Shown: positions 8,424 through 18,397, counted from the first letter of the stretch. The stretch is DNA of 64,000 nt from an uncultured Desulfosarcina sp. (GCF_963668215.1 NZ_OY764190.1:248001-312000); one strand, 5' to 3'. Notes: generated from the letters alone by a model not told the origin. Numbers and translations are program-made.

Positions 8424-9338
8424 GTGAATCAAAAAACCTGCTATCTTTTGTTCATCGCAACCCTGGTTGCCTTAACAATATCCTTTTGCCCTTCTCAAGC
8501 TGCCGCCGCCTGGACCCGTGGTCATTTTTATGTAATCGGGACCGGTCCTGCCGGACCCCGAATGGCCACCATGCAGGCATTAGAGACGATCAAGCAAATG
8601 GACGTGATCATAGACTATGAGAAACACGCAAAGCTCTTTGCGGACTACATCGGCGACAAACCGATCCTGTTCGATCCATGGGCTGGTTTTTGGGATTACA
8701 AAGGCACGCGCCCTGAAAAACTCAACAAGGAGGACCTGGCCAAATTCAAGGTGGAACGGTTTAGAATCAGGGACGAAGGGGTGCAAAAAATTAAAAAGCT
8801 CTTGGACGAAGGGAAAGACGTGGGCTTGCTCGACTCGGGCAATCCCTGCCTGTTTGGCCCCAGCCACTGGTATAGTGAGCACTTCGACCGGGCGGACCTG
8901 GTCATTATCCCGGGCATGGGCTGCGATGCCGCCGCCATGGCCGCCCTGGGACAAAGCACGATCCCTTCCTACGATACCCGGTTTGTGATGCAGACGGCGC
9001 CTTTCTTCCTGAGAGATCAAGCCTTGGAAGATCGTCAGATCTTAAAGGACCTTTTTGCCAAGTTGCCGGCGACAATGGTCTTTTATATGGCCCTGCGAAA
9101 TCCGGAAAAGATGTTTTCAACCCTTGGCGAGATGTTGCCGGCCGACATGCCATGCGCCGTGGTTTTCTGGGCCGGGTATCCGGAGCGGCAGCGCATCGTA
9201 CGCGGGACCATCGCGGACATGGCGGAAAAGCTTTCCAAAGAGCAGGAGAAATTCATGGGCCTGTTGCTGGTCGGCCGGTTTCTGGAGGGCAAACCTTATG
9301 AGGCTGCCATGAAACGCAGTCAGGCCAAACTCAAGTAG
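8424..9338 (+). CDS. Exported tetrapyrrole-methylase-fold protein, copy 1
   Basis: A 304-residue protein from a GTG start preceded by AGGAG at 8 nt. An N-terminal signal peptide (LLFIATLVALTISF, Ala-rich cleavage region) precedes a CbiF/CobM-like methylase fold: FYVIGTGPAGPRMATMQALE (family GxGxGDPxLxT), DSGNPCLFGPSHW (family GDP loop, here GNP) and IPGMGCDAAAMAALGQ. Known members methylate corrin or sirohaem precursors with S-adenosylmethionine in the cytoplasm, so a signal peptide is odd. It may bind rather than methylate a tetrapyrrole or metal ligand in the periplasm. Copy 2 follows 26 bp later. Confidence 0.8.
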   Translation: MNQKTCYLLFIATLVALTISFCPSQAAAAWTRGHFYVIGTGPAGPRMATMQALETIKQMDVIIDYEKHAKLFADYIGDKPILFDPWAGFWDYKGTRPEKLNKEDLAKFKVERFRIRDEGVQKIKKLLDEGKDVGLLDSGNPCLFGPSHWYSEHFDRADLVIIPGMGCDAAAMAALGQSTIPSYDTRFVMQTAPFFLRDQALEDRQILKDLFAKLPATMVFYMALRNPEKMFSTLGEMLPADMPCAVVFWAGYPERQRIVRGTIADMAEKLSKEQEKFMGLLLVGRFLEGKPYEAAMKRSQAKLK

Positions 9339-9364
9339 CATAGCACCAAAAAGGAAAACAAACC

Positions 9365-10309
9365 GTGAATAAAAAAACCCACTATCTGTTTCGCATCGCT
9401 ACCCTGGTTGCCTTGGCAATATGCCTTTGGCCCTCTCCGTCTACGGCCGCCTGGAGGTGGAATCGCGGTCAATTTTTTGTAATCGGAACCGGTCCTGCAG
9501 GCCCCCGAATGGCCACCATGCAGGCATTGGAGACGATCAAACAAATGGACGTCATTATAGCCAATGACAAACACGCAAAGCTCTTTGCGGACTACATCGG
9601 CGACAAGCCGATCCTGTTCGATCCATGGACGGGCATCTGGAACTATAAGGGCAAAAAACGGCAAGACCTCAACAAGGAGGAACTGGCCAAGTTCAGGGTG
9701 GAACGGTTTAAAATCAGGGACGAACGGGTGCAGAAGATCAAGGATCTTCTCGCCGAGGGCAAGGACGTGGGCCTGCTCGATTCGGGCAATCCCTGCCTGT
9801 ATGGCCCCAGCCACTGGTACAGTGAGCACTTCGACCAGGGTGATCTGGTCATTATCCCGGGTATGGGCTGCGATGCCGCGGCCATGGCCGCGATAGGACA
9901 AAGCACGATTCCCTCCTATGACACCCGGTTTGTGATGCAGGCATCGCCTTTCTTCCTGAGGGATCAGGACCTGGAAAATCGTCAGATCCTGAAGGACGTT
10001 TTTTCCAAGTTGCCGGCGACAATGGTCTTTTATATGGCCCTGCGAGATCCGGAAAAGATGTTTTCAACCCTTGGCGAGATGTTGCCGGCCGATATGCCAT
10101 GCGCCGTGGTTTTCTGGGCCGGGTATCCGGACCGGCAGCGCATCGTGCGCGGAACCATAGCGGACATGGCGGAAAAGCTTTCCAAAGAGCAGGAGAAATT
10201 CATGGGCCTGTTGCTGGTCGGCCGGTTTCTGGAGGGCAAACCTTATGAGGCTGCCATGAAGCGCGGCCATGCCAAACTCAAGCAGGATGCGGTGAAAAAG
10301 CGGCAGTGA
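9365..10309 (+). CDS. Exported tetrapyrrole-methylase-fold protein, copy 2
   Basis: A 314-residue paralogue of the preceding gene, also with a GTG start (AAGGA upstream) and a signal peptide (Ala-rich, ending STAAWRW). It keeps GTGPAGPRMATMQALE, DSGNPCLYGPSHW and IPGMGCDAAAMAAIGQ. Long nucleotide stretches, such as the last 250 bases, are nearly identical to copy 1, which indicates recent tandem duplication or gene conversion. The C-terminus has extra charged residues (KQDAVKKRQ). Function is as uncertain as for copy 1. Confidence 0.8.
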   Translation: MNKKTHYLFRIATLVALAICLWPSPSTAAWRWNRGQFFVIGTGPAGPRMATMQALETIKQMDVIIANDKHAKLFADYIGDKPILFDPWTGIWNYKGKKRQDLNKEELAKFRVERFKIRDERVQKIKDLLAEGKDVGLLDSGNPCLYGPSHWYSEHFDQGDLVIIPGMGCDAAAMAAIGQSTIPSYDTRFVMQASPFFLRDQDLENRQILKDVFSKLPATMVFYMALRDPEKMFSTLGEMLPADMPCAVVFWAGYPDRQRIVRGTIADMAEKLSKEQEKFMGLLLVGRFLEGKPYEAAMKRGHAKLKQDAVKKRQ

Positions 10310-10823
10310 TGCCAAAGACACGAGATTTTCTATTTTTTATCGCATTCTTTGCGACATTGCCGCAGGATAAAAATTGTAACAACTGGAAAAACTGGCCGGA
10401 ACCCTGTGAATCCAAACCAGCCAACTGGTGGATTGACATTTCCGGCCGGCGATCTGTGCCGATCTGGCGCTTTGTTTTTCCCAAGCCTCTTCGAATCGTC
10501 CGTTCATCCCCACGTCCGTGGGAAAAAGCATACCGATGCGCCGTAAGCCCCACCCCTTTCCGTTCAAAAGTCTACCGCGATCACGACCCGCAACCCGGAC
10601 CCAATGCAACCGGCAGCAACGGTACATCAGGGAACAAATGCCGGATCTGAGGGCTTCGCCAGGTTGGCCGTTTGTTGTTTTTGGTCATTGATGGTTGCTT
10701 TTGGGAATTTAAATGAAATATATCCCGAAATAAGTTGACCCCCTTCAGCCGCCCTTCTAATTATGTGCATATGTTCTTTTTCAATCAACCTTTCCCGATA
10801 AAAATTAAAAAAAGGAGTTTGGA
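10310..10823. other. Gap between methylase pair and ABC importer
   Basis: About 510 bases with no supported gene. It holds a single type I-E-like CRISPR repeat remnant (10501-10528) and a weak promoter candidate, TTGACC at 10735-10740 and AATTAT at 10759-10764 with 18-bp spacing. I looked for a cobalamin riboswitch because of the neighbours and found no B12 box. Confidence 0.4.
10501..10528. repeat. Orphan type I-E-like CRISPR repeat
   Basis: The 28 bases beginning CGTTCATCCCCACGTCCGTG closely resemble type I-E repeats, which share GTTCATCCCCACG...CGTGGGG(A). Only one copy is present, with no spacer-repeat periodicity on either side and no type I-E cas gene nearby. It could be a relic of a lost array or chance similarity. 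Confidence 0.4.
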
Positions 10824-11777
10824 ATGAAAGTATTTAAAATATCGGCAATTTTGCTGGTTCTCGCTTCGTTTTTCCTGGCCTCCCAATCATACGGGGAAGA
10901 GAAAAGAATCCTTTTTCATGCCGGTTTGGGTCAGCGGTCGGCGTTAAATGAGATTAAAGGGGCTTTTGAAAAAGAAAACCCCGATATCAAAGTCAATTTT
11001 TCCTATAAGGGGTCAGGCTATTTTATTGCGGATATCACCCGGTCAAAACAGGGCGATCTTTTCATGCCTGGGGAAGAGTTCTATCTGATGCAGGCTGTGG
11101 AGAGGGGTTTTCTCACCGATTATGACCCCAAGACCGACATCCCGGCCTATTTCATCACCGTAATCATCACCCCCAAAGGAAATCCGAAAAACATAAAAGG
11201 GATAGCGGATTTCGCCAACCCCGGTGTCCGGGTCGGGCTGGGAAATCCAAGATCGTGCGCCATCGGGATCTGGCATCAGAAAACCTTTAAAAAAGCGGGG
11301 ATCTGGGACAAGGTCAAGGAGAACGCGACCCTGAGTGCCAAATGCATCCCGGAACTGGGCAACGCAGCCCAGCACAGGGCAATCGATGCAACCATTGTCT
11401 GGGGAACCACCGCGGTTCTGTATCTCAGAGATGTCGAGATCATACCCATCGAGCAAAAATATCGGGGGGTTATAAGACTGCCGGTGGGGGTGCTCAAGTT
11501 TGCCCGGTATAAAGAGGAGGCCCACAAATTAATGGATTATATTCTCTCCCAGAAGGGGCGGCACATTTTTCATAAACACGCCTATGCGGTCAATCCGGTC
11601 ATTCCTGTCGACGAACAGGGGTTCTGCCTGGACGGGGTCACCGATCAGGATATGGAGTACCTGGTAAATGCCGCAAAGGCGGTAAAAGATCCCTCCCTTC
11701 CGGTTACCCAAGAAACCGTCGGTGATCTGGAAGAAGAAGTCGTACGGCAGAAAAAAACGACAAGAGCGGGAGACTGA
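10824..11777 (+). CDS. ABC importer solute-binding protein (ModA/WtpA-like)
   Basis: A 317-residue protein with a signal peptide (cleavage after SQSYGEE) and AAAGGAG upstream. It looks like a type II oxyanion-binding protein: ILFHAGLGQRSALNEIKGAF, FSYKGSGYFIADI, ADFANPGVRVGLGNPRSCAIG and DATIVWGTTAVLYL. ModA/WtpA proteins bind molybdate or tungstate; sulfate- and iron-type binders share the fold. Tungstate or molybdate is a reasonable guess for an anaerobe but is not proven. The permease follows 16 bp later. Confidence 0.75.
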   Translation: MKVFKISAILLVLASFFLASQSYGEEKRILFHAGLGQRSALNEIKGAFEKENPDIKVNFSYKGSGYFIADITRSKQGDLFMPGEEFYLMQAVERGFLTDYDPKTDIPAYFITVIITPKGNPKNIKGIADFANPGVRVGLGNPRSCAIGIWHQKTFKKAGIWDKVKENATLSAKCIPELGNAAQHRAIDATIVWGTTAVLYLRDVEIIPIEQKYRGVIRLPVGVLKFARYKEEAHKLMDYILSQKGRHIFHKHAYAVNPVIPVDEQGFCLDGVTDQDMEYLVNAAKAVKDPSLPVTQETVGDLEEEVVRQKKTTRAGD

Positions 11778-11793
11778 GACAAGGAGGCGCAAC

Positions 11794-12594
11794 GTGGGCT
11801 TACGATCTCGTGGGGGTTGGTGGCCGGCCCTCTGTGTTGGAATCACCGCCAGTATCCTGTCGATCTATATTCTGCTTGTAATGAGCAACTGGATCTATCT
11901 GGGATGGCACGATACCCTGTATTTCTTCTCGAAATCGCGGATGTGGGAGCGGTTCTGGCTGACGGTATGGACCGCAACGGTTTCAACCTCTCTTTCTTTG
12001 TTTATCGGCATCCCTGCCGGATACGCCCTTTCCCGGTTTCGATTTCCCTGCCACTATCTGGTAGCCAGCATTATCGATCTGCCGATCGTGGTTTCTCCCG
12101 CCGTCGTAGGAGCATTTCTCTTCGGAATCACAACCCGATTTCCCTTTGACTGGATCAGCGAATTTTACGGCATCTATATCGGCAGAAACGTATATGGCGT
12201 CCTTCTGGTGCAATTCACGGTAACCGCCGCTTTTTGCGCCCGCCTCATGAAGGCCAGTTTCGATATGATCCCCGTCCGTTTCGAGATGGTTTCCAACAGC
12301 TTGGGGGCCACTCCTTTCCGAACCTTTTTTAAAGTGGTGCTTCCCATGGCAAAAAGCGGAATTATCGCCAGCATGATCGTAGTCTGGGCAAGGGCCGCCG
12401 CCGAGTGGGAAGGCCTCATGCTGTTTGTGGGGGCAACCGAAGGAAAAACGGACATCATGCCATTTGCCATCTATCTTGACTGGAATGGAGGGATGATGGG
12501 GTGGGTAACCTCGATGAGTATTGTCTGCATTCTCATGGCCGTATCGGCGATATCGGCAATGAAAATAATCGGAGGAAAAAGCAATGTCTGGTAA
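11794..12594 (+). CDS. ABC importer permease 1
   Basis: A 266-residue protein from a GTG start with AAGGAGG six bases upstream. Six or so membrane helices are visible. The EAA-loop region is NSLGATPFRTFFKVVLPMAKSG, the contact site for the ATPase. It resembles ModB/CysT permeases. It overlaps the next permease by 11 nt, which implies translational coupling and a heterodimeric pore with permease 2, unlike the ModB homodimer. Confidence 0.85.
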   Translation: MGLRSRGGWWPALCVGITASILSIYILLVMSNWIYLGWHDTLYFFSKSRMWERFWLTVWTATVSTSLSLFIGIPAGYALSRFRFPCHYLVASIIDLPIVVSPAVVGAFLFGITTRFPFDWISEFYGIYIGRNVYGVLLVQFTVTAAFCARLMKASFDMIPVRFEMVSNSLGATPFRTFFKVVLPMAKSGIIASMIVVWARAAAEWEGLMLFVGATEGKTDIMPFAIYLDWNGGMMGWVTSMSIVCILMAVSAISAMKIIGGKSNVW

Positions 12595-13504
12595 TGGGCA
12601 GCGCCGAAAATTCTTCAACTCCTTTTTTTACAGCTTTGCCGGTTTCCTGTTCCTGTATTCCGCCTATCTTTTTCTCAGCAATGTCGATCAGCTTTTTGTA
12701 ACCGAAGCGGCCATACAAACCCGCGAGGTAACGGAGGTCTGGGGGGATGACAGGGAGATCCTGAACCAGTTTGCGGGCGGTTTCTGGAAAGACGTATATT
12801 TCTGGAAGTCGCTCAACCTCACGCTGGCAACAACGCTCATTACCACCTTTATCGCTACGATACTGGGCATCCCGACGGCTTATGCGCTTTCGCGATATCG
12901 GATTCCTGGAAAATCGGTCGTTGAAATCCTTTTCTCATCGCTGATCGTTATGCCGGGATCGGTGATCGGCATCTGCCTGATTGTAATGTTCAACTACGGA
13001 CCGTTATGGGAATTGCAGAATTGGCTGGGATTCAAGTTCGCCCACAGCATCTTTCCGGGAATGGTCATCGCTTCACTGGTGCTTTCGTTCGCTTTCGGGA
13101 TGAGCGCCTGGAAGGCAACCTTCGACAGCGTCAATCCCCGCTTCGAACAGGTGGCCAGGACTCTTGGAAGCAGCCGTTGGAGAGCATTTAAAACGACAAC
13201 CCTTCCCCTGGCCAAAAGCGGTATCGTGACCGGAATCATCCTTGCCTGGACCCGGGCGATGGCCGAGTTCAGCGCCGTCCTCTTTTTTTGCGGGACATTC
13301 CGGGAACTGCCGGCGTCGCGGTTTTCCGATTTTACCAAATTGCTGCAGATGGATCAGGCGGACTGGGTTTCGGTGGCGGTGTGGGCACAGGTGGAGTTCG
13401 GCAATATCGAATATGGGTTTGCCCTGGCCTTTGTCCTGGTCATAATCGGCGGAATTTCTGTTTATGTGATGCATCGAATCGGTGCGAAAGGATACGTATG
13501 GTAG
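12584..13504 (+). CDS. ABC importer permease 2
   Basis: A 306-residue membrane protein with an N-terminal helix, an extracytoplasmic loop of about 45 residues (residues 38-80), then the conserved permease core (PTAYALSRYRIPG) and EAA loop RTLGSSRWRAFKTTTLPLAKSG. It is paralogous to permease 1. Its last bases overlap the ATG of the ATPase gene (ATGGTAG). It should pair with permease 1 in the inner membrane. Confidence 0.85.
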   Translation: MSGNGQRRKFFNSFFYSFAGFLFLYSAYLFLSNVDQLFVTEAAIQTREVTEVWGDDREILNQFAGGFWKDVYFWKSLNLTLATTLITTFIATILGIPTAYALSRYRIPGKSVVEILFSSLIVMPGSVIGICLIVMFNYGPLWELQNWLGFKFAHSIFPGMVIASLVLSFAFGMSAWKATFDSVNPRFEQVARTLGSSRWRAFKTTTLPLAKSGIVTGIILAWTRAMAEFSAVLFFCGTFRELPASRFSDFTKLLQMDQADWVSVAVWAQVEFGNIEYGFALAFVLVIIGGISVYVMHRIGAKGYVW

Positions 13505-14538
13505 AAAATACGATGGTTGAAATCAAGGACCTGAACGGGAATCTTGGAGAATTTCAACTCCACGATATCAATATAAACGTGAACAAAGGGGAATACCTGG
13601 CGATTCTCGGTCCGACCGGGGCGGGAAAGACGGTTCTGGTCGAATATATCGCCGGCATTTTCAAACCGGACCAAGGCCGCATCATCGTTGAAGGAGAGGA
13701 TATCACCGAGCTTTATCCCGAGGAGCGCAACATCGGCTATGTTCCCCAGGACTATGCTCTTTTTCCCAACCTGACGGTGGAAAAAAATATCTCCTATGGC
13801 CTGGAGGCAAGGAGAATGCCTGCCGAGCAGGTCGATGCCGTTGTTTCCGAAATGATTTCCCAGCTTAAAATCGAATATATCCGCCATCGAATGCCGCTGA
13901 ATTTAAGCGGAGGCGAAAAACAGAGGGTGGCGTTGGGTCGCGCCCTGGCCACGAAGCCGAGGCTTCTTCTTCTGGATGAGCCTTTAAGCGCCCTGGATGA
14001 GAACCTGAGGACAGAAATGGCAAGGGAACTGCGCCGACTGCAAAGAGATGTCAATGGCACCTTTATCCATGTATGCCATAATTTCGAGGAGGCCTCGGAT
14101 GTAGCGGATCGGATCGCCATCATGAATGAAGGTTCGATCGTTCAGACCGGTACGCTGAAACAGGTCATGGAAGCGCCGAAAAACGAATTTTTAGCTAAAT
14201 TCGTAAAGTCGCAGAACATTTTCACCGGCATTGCAAATGGCTCCGGTTTGAAAATAGGAGAAACAACCCTTGTCAAAGAAAATACATTCGAAGGCGATGT
14301 AATCGTTGCCATCCGTCCCGAAAGCATAGAAATCTCAGGGAAGAATAGCAATAAAGGAGAAAACTTATTTTCCGGAACGGTTGAAAGCAGCTTGCTGAAA
14401 CCCTATTTTTCTGAAGTCGTAGTGGATATTGGCATTCCTCTCATCGTCTATACAATGAAGGAAGAAACGTTTACCAGGGGAGACAAGGTAAACGTAAGAA
14501 TTCCGCCGGAAAAAATTGTGGTGATTGAAAAATCTTAA
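13498..14538 (+). CDS. ABC importer ATPase (ModC/WtpC-like)
   Basis: A 346-residue protein. The ATG at 13498, with AAAGGA upstream, fits the ATPase N-terminus better than the longer open frame. Walker A is GPTGAGKT, Q-loop YVPQDYALFPNL, signature LSGGEKQRVALGRAL, Walker B LLLLDEP and H-loop FIHVCHNFEEA. Residues of about 240-346 form a TOBE/MOP-like regulatory domain (IFTGIANGSG; VAIRPESIEIS). It is the last gene of the importer operon and ends 5 bases before the CRISPR array. Confidence 0.9.
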   Translation: MVENTMVEIKDLNGNLGEFQLHDININVNKGEYLAILGPTGAGKTVLVEYIAGIFKPDQGRIIVEGEDITELYPEERNIGYVPQDYALFPNLTVEKNISYGLEARRMPAEQVDAVVSEMISQLKIEYIRHRMPLNLSGGEKQRVALGRALATKPRLLLLDEPLSALDENLRTEMARELRRLQRDVNGTFIHVCHNFEEASDVADRIAIMNEGSIVQTGTLKQVMEAPKNEFLAKFVKSQNIFTGIANGSGLKIGETTLVKENTFEGDVIVAIRPESIEISGKNSNKGENLFSGTVESSLLKPYFSEVVVDIGIPLIVYTMKEETFTRGDKVNVRIPPEKIVVIEKS

Positions 14539-14543
14539 AAAAG

Positions 14544-15848
<1,305 letters not shown>

Positions 15849-16033
15849 TGCTGCGCTTTAACACCATGATTTTATAAGTTGAAAAGACTTTACCGTTGCG
15901 AACGGCTTGAATCCCGGTATCAAAGTTCTCAAAAACAAAATTATTTCCCTCCTTATCCATTTGAAACGATAGGATTTATGCTTAAATGCGAACACACTGG
16001 AAAAAACCTGTCCGCTTGGGGTTCGCATCACCG
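15849..16033 (-). promoter_or_regulatory. CRISPR leader
   Basis: An AT-rich stretch of 185 bases lies between the last perfect repeat and the cas2 stop codon. Its position beside the conserved end of the array and the adaptation genes identifies it as the leader. It should carry the array promoter, firing toward lower coordinates, and the integration site for new spacers. No exact promoter hexamers are claimed. Confidence 0.7.
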
Positions 16034-16324
16034 TTAAACAATGAGCGGCCCTTCCTGATCAAAGCCCTCTTTGGCGCCTACATGCTCGATGCGTTTTTTC
16101 CAGTTGGCACCAAGAAAATAAAAGCGTAAGCTATCGGTTTCCATCTCTATTTGATCGATCAACTTCTGTTTGAAAACCGTCCATTGGGCCGGATCGACGA
16201 TGCACTCAAAAACCGAGTACTGCACCCGCTGGCCATAGTTCTTGCAAATTTTAGCCACTCGACGCAATCGGCCGGGCCCCTCCACATCCATCGTGGACAC
16301 ATCGTAGCTCACCAGCACCATCAT
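16034..16324 (-). CDS. cas2: CRISPR adaptation protein Cas2
   Basis: A 96-residue protein starting at MMVLVSYDVSTMD, with GGAGG eight bases upstream overlapping the end of cas1. VSYDVS contains the beta-1 Asp typical of Cas2, followed by a ferredoxin-like fold (GQRVQYSVFECIVDPAQW). It forms the Cas1-Cas2 integrase complex that inserts spacers. It is the last gene of cas4-cas1-cas2, next to the leader. Confidence 0.95.
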   Translation of the reverse strand: MMVLVSYDVSTMDVEGPGRLRRVAKICKNYGQRVQYSVFECIVDPAQWTVFKQKLIDQIEMETDSLRFYFLGANWKKRIEHVGAKEGFDQEGPLIV

Positions 16325-16329
16325 AGCGA

Positions 16330-17361
16330 TTACCTCCAAACAAAAGGCGGATACCCATCCAGATCCCCGCGAAGATACCTGGCCAGCAGCAATGCCTGGG
16401 TTGTAAACAGCAGCCCGATGCCAACCTTCTCCTCTAAAAATGGATGAAAGATCTCATCCTGCTTGCGCTTCTGATAGGCAACCAGAACGGTTTTGCGCAG
16501 GTCGTCATTCATGATTACGGCACCGGTTTCCTGAACGACAAACGCCTTTTTGGTCGCCTGGCCCCTGTTGATCAGCGAAAGCACCATGCGGTCGGCGATT
16601 ACCGGTCTGAATTCCTCCATCATATCCAGGGCCAATCCGGGCCGTCCCGGCCGATCCCGATGGAGATAACCCACCGCCGAGTCCAGACCCACGGATTCCA
16701 GGGCCGAGCGCACATCATGCAATAGCAGCGTGTAAACAAACGACAACAAGCAGTTCACCGGGTCCCGCGGCGGCCGGCGGTTACGCCCGTTGAATGAAAA
16801 ACCGTTGTCCTTGTTGACGATGAGATGATCGAAAACGCCGAAATAAGTGCGGGCCGCGTCCCCTTCCATGCCCCTCAGTGTGTCCAGCGGCATATCCGCT
16901 TTCAGGCTTTTCAGCAGCGCGGCAATATGCCGCGAGGCCTCTCCCAGACGGCTCCCGTCCAACTTTTCGCCGTGATCCCTTATCGCCCGCTGGAGCACCG
17001 TGCGGGAATTGGCCAGCTTACCGGCCAAAACGGCATAAGCAATTTCAGCCGAAGCGCGATTGTCATCCGCCCGCCGGTACTGCTCCCGGCGCAACAGCAC
17101 GTTGCCGGACACCGGTCCCTGAACCCTCGCCAGAAAGCGGCCATTCTTGCTCAGAAAACTCACGGCCACATCCCGCTCGGCGCAAAACCCCATCAGGTAA
17201 GGACTGCACATGACCCGTCCGAAACAGACGATGCCGTCCAGCGTGTGAACGGGAAGCTGAAGTTTCTTCTCGCGGTTCACGGAAACGACAACGGTTTCGC
17301 CCTCTTTGTTCAGGTAGGCCCCCTGGGTGGTCACAAAAAGGGTGTTGAGGTGTTTTTTCAT
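16330..17361 (-). CDS. cas1: CRISPR integrase Cas1 (type I-C)
   Basis: A 343-residue protein. N-terminal beta-domain LNTLFVTTQGAYLNKEGETV. Catalytic-domain motifs are GMEGDAARTYFGVFDHL, LLSFVYTLLLHDVRSALESVGLD and ALDMMEEFRP, with the conserved Glu, His and Asp/Glu metal ligands visible. It is the spacer integrase. The start codon overlaps the stop of cas4 by 4 nt (ATGA), so the two are translationally coupled. Confidence 0.96.
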   Translation of the reverse strand: MKKHLNTLFVTTQGAYLNKEGETVVVSVNREKKLQLPVHTLDGIVCFGRVMCSPYLMGFCAERDVAVSFLSKNGRFLARVQGPVSGNVLLRREQYRRADDNRASAEIAYAVLAGKLANSRTVLQRAIRDHGEKLDGSRLGEASRHIAALLKSLKADMPLDTLRGMEGDAARTYFGVFDHLIVNKDNGFSFNGRNRRPPRDPVNCLLSFVYTLLLHDVRSALESVGLDSAVGYLHRDRPGRPGLALDMMEEFRPVIADRMVLSLINRGQATKKAFVVQETGAVIMNDDLRKTVLVAYQKRKQDEIFHPFLEEKVGIGLLFTTQALLLARYLRGDLDGYPPFVWR

Positions 17362-18002
17362 TTTTCCCCACAGATGGCATCAAGGTAGTGTCTGGCGGAT
17401 TTTTTGCCGTTCAACTTCTCCGGAAGACAGAAAGAAATGAAAGAGCAATGCGGACAGCGTTTGTCGAATATCGGCTTGGGCGTCTTGCCTGCGTCGAACA
17501 GGGCATGCAGCCTTGCAGCCATGGCTTCCGTTTCCGCACGCAGATCTTGATCGAAAGCCACATCCTGCCGCCGCCGGGTCTTTCCGTAAAACAGCGCCCC
17601 TTGTTCGATGTCATGGCCCAGCATCTCCTCCAGGCAAAGAGCCTGGGCGCAAAGCTGGATCTTGTCGCAGTTATCTTTTTTTGGACGGCCGCGCTTGTAT
17701 TCCACCGGAAAGGGCCGCCAAATGACTTTCCCGACCGCATTTTTCTCCTTGTGGAACTCCACCACGTCGGCCTTGCCCACCAATCCCAGCCGCAGCGACT
17801 GCAGAGACAGCGAATAGGCGATTCGCACTTCCTTACGGGATTCGCGCTTTCCCGAGTCCACCCGTTCATGCATGATGCGTCCTTCGGCGGTGAAGCGGTT
17901 TTCCAGCCACACCTGCTCCACATGAATCAGAGCACATTGCCGCTCACAAAAGCAGATATGCTGGAGGGCGGAAAGGGGTAAGAGATCCGATTCGGCGAAC
18001 AA
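17358..18002 (-). CDS. cas4: CRISPR adaptation nuclease Cas4
   Basis: A 214-residue protein. Fe-S cluster cysteines are in CFCERQC near residue 20 and CPHCSFISFC near 190. The RecB-type nuclease core shows GKADVVEF and PVEYKRGRPK. It selects PAM-containing prespacers for Cas1-Cas2. The start appears to be TTG at 18000-18002, with AAGGA upstream. It is divergent from the XRE gene, whose ATG is only 50 bp away, so the two share a regulatory region. Confidence 0.93.
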   Translation of the reverse strand: MFAESDLLPLSALQHICFCERQCALIHVEQVWLENRFTAEGRIMHERVDSGKRESRKEVRIAYSLSLQSLRLGLVGKADVVEFHKEKNAVGKVIWRPFPVEYKRGRPKKDNCDKIQLCAQALCLEEMLGHDIEQGALFYGKTRRRQDVAFDQDLRAETEAMAARLHALFDAGKTPKPIFDKRCPHCSFISFCLPEKLNGKKSARHYLDAICGEK

Positions 18003-18018
18003 AACTTATATTTCCTTT

Positions 18019-18046
18019 TTGCAAACTGATAAAATTAGCTTACAAT
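18019..18046 (+). promoter_or_regulatory. Promoter of the XRE gene (leaderless mRNA likely)
   Basis: -35 TTGCAA at 18019-18024 and -10 TACAAT at 18041-18046 with a 16-bp spacer. Transcription would begin about 7 nt after the -10, that is at or next to the ATG at 18053, and there is no good Shine-Dalgarno sequence. TTGCAA and TTACAA are near-inverted arms and could be an operator. The same 50 bp must hold the cas4 promoter on the other strand. Confidence 0.55.
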
Positions 18047-18052
18047 AGTGAG

Positions 18053-18397
18053 ATGAACGCACCTACTCTTCATAATGTTCAAGTCATCAGTCGAGATGGA
18101 AAACCCGAATACGCCGTCGTACCCTATGTGGATTACCTGCGGCTTATTGAAAAGATCGAAGGCAGCGATGCCCTCATTCCCCATGAAGTCGTCGAACTGG
18201 TCATCGAAAAAGAGTTCAACCTGCTAAAAGCTTGGCGCAAACATCTCGGCCTGACACAAAAAGAGGTTGCCCGGCGTGCCGGTATCACCCAGTCGGCCTT
18301 GTCCCAAATGGAGCGCACTGCAGATAACAATCGCACGGCCACGCTGGAAAAGCTGGCCAAGGCCTTGGGGATCGAAACCGGCCAGTTGGTAGACTGA
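18053..18397 (+). CDS. XRE-family regulator / antitoxin-like protein
   Basis: A 114-residue protein. Residues 1-55 resemble the N-terminus of Phd/HigA-like antitoxins (VISRDGKPEYAVVPYVDYLRL). Residues of about 60-114 are a Cro/XRE helix-turn-helix (LGLTQKEVARRAGITQSALSQME). Such proteins are normally paired with a RelE/HigB-type toxin, but none is present here. Neighbours are cas4, divergent and sharing its upstream region, and a convergent fic gene. It is a candidate repressor of cas4-cas1-cas2 or an antitoxin for Fic; both are inferences. Confidence 0.8.
   Translation: MNAPTLHNVQVISRDGKPEYAVVPYVDYLRLIEKIEGSDALIPHEVVELVIEKEFNLLKAWRKHLGLTQKEVARRAGITQSALSQMERTADNNRTATLEKLAKALGIETGQLVD

Noticed and set aside
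10306..10650. Open frame of 114 codons after the second methylase-like gene
   Set aside because: No ribosome-binding site and no recognisable domain; it spans the orphan CRISPR-like repeat.
10310..10823. Cobalamin riboswitch expected from the tetrapyrrole context
   Set aside because: No B12-box or conserved core was found on the plus strand.
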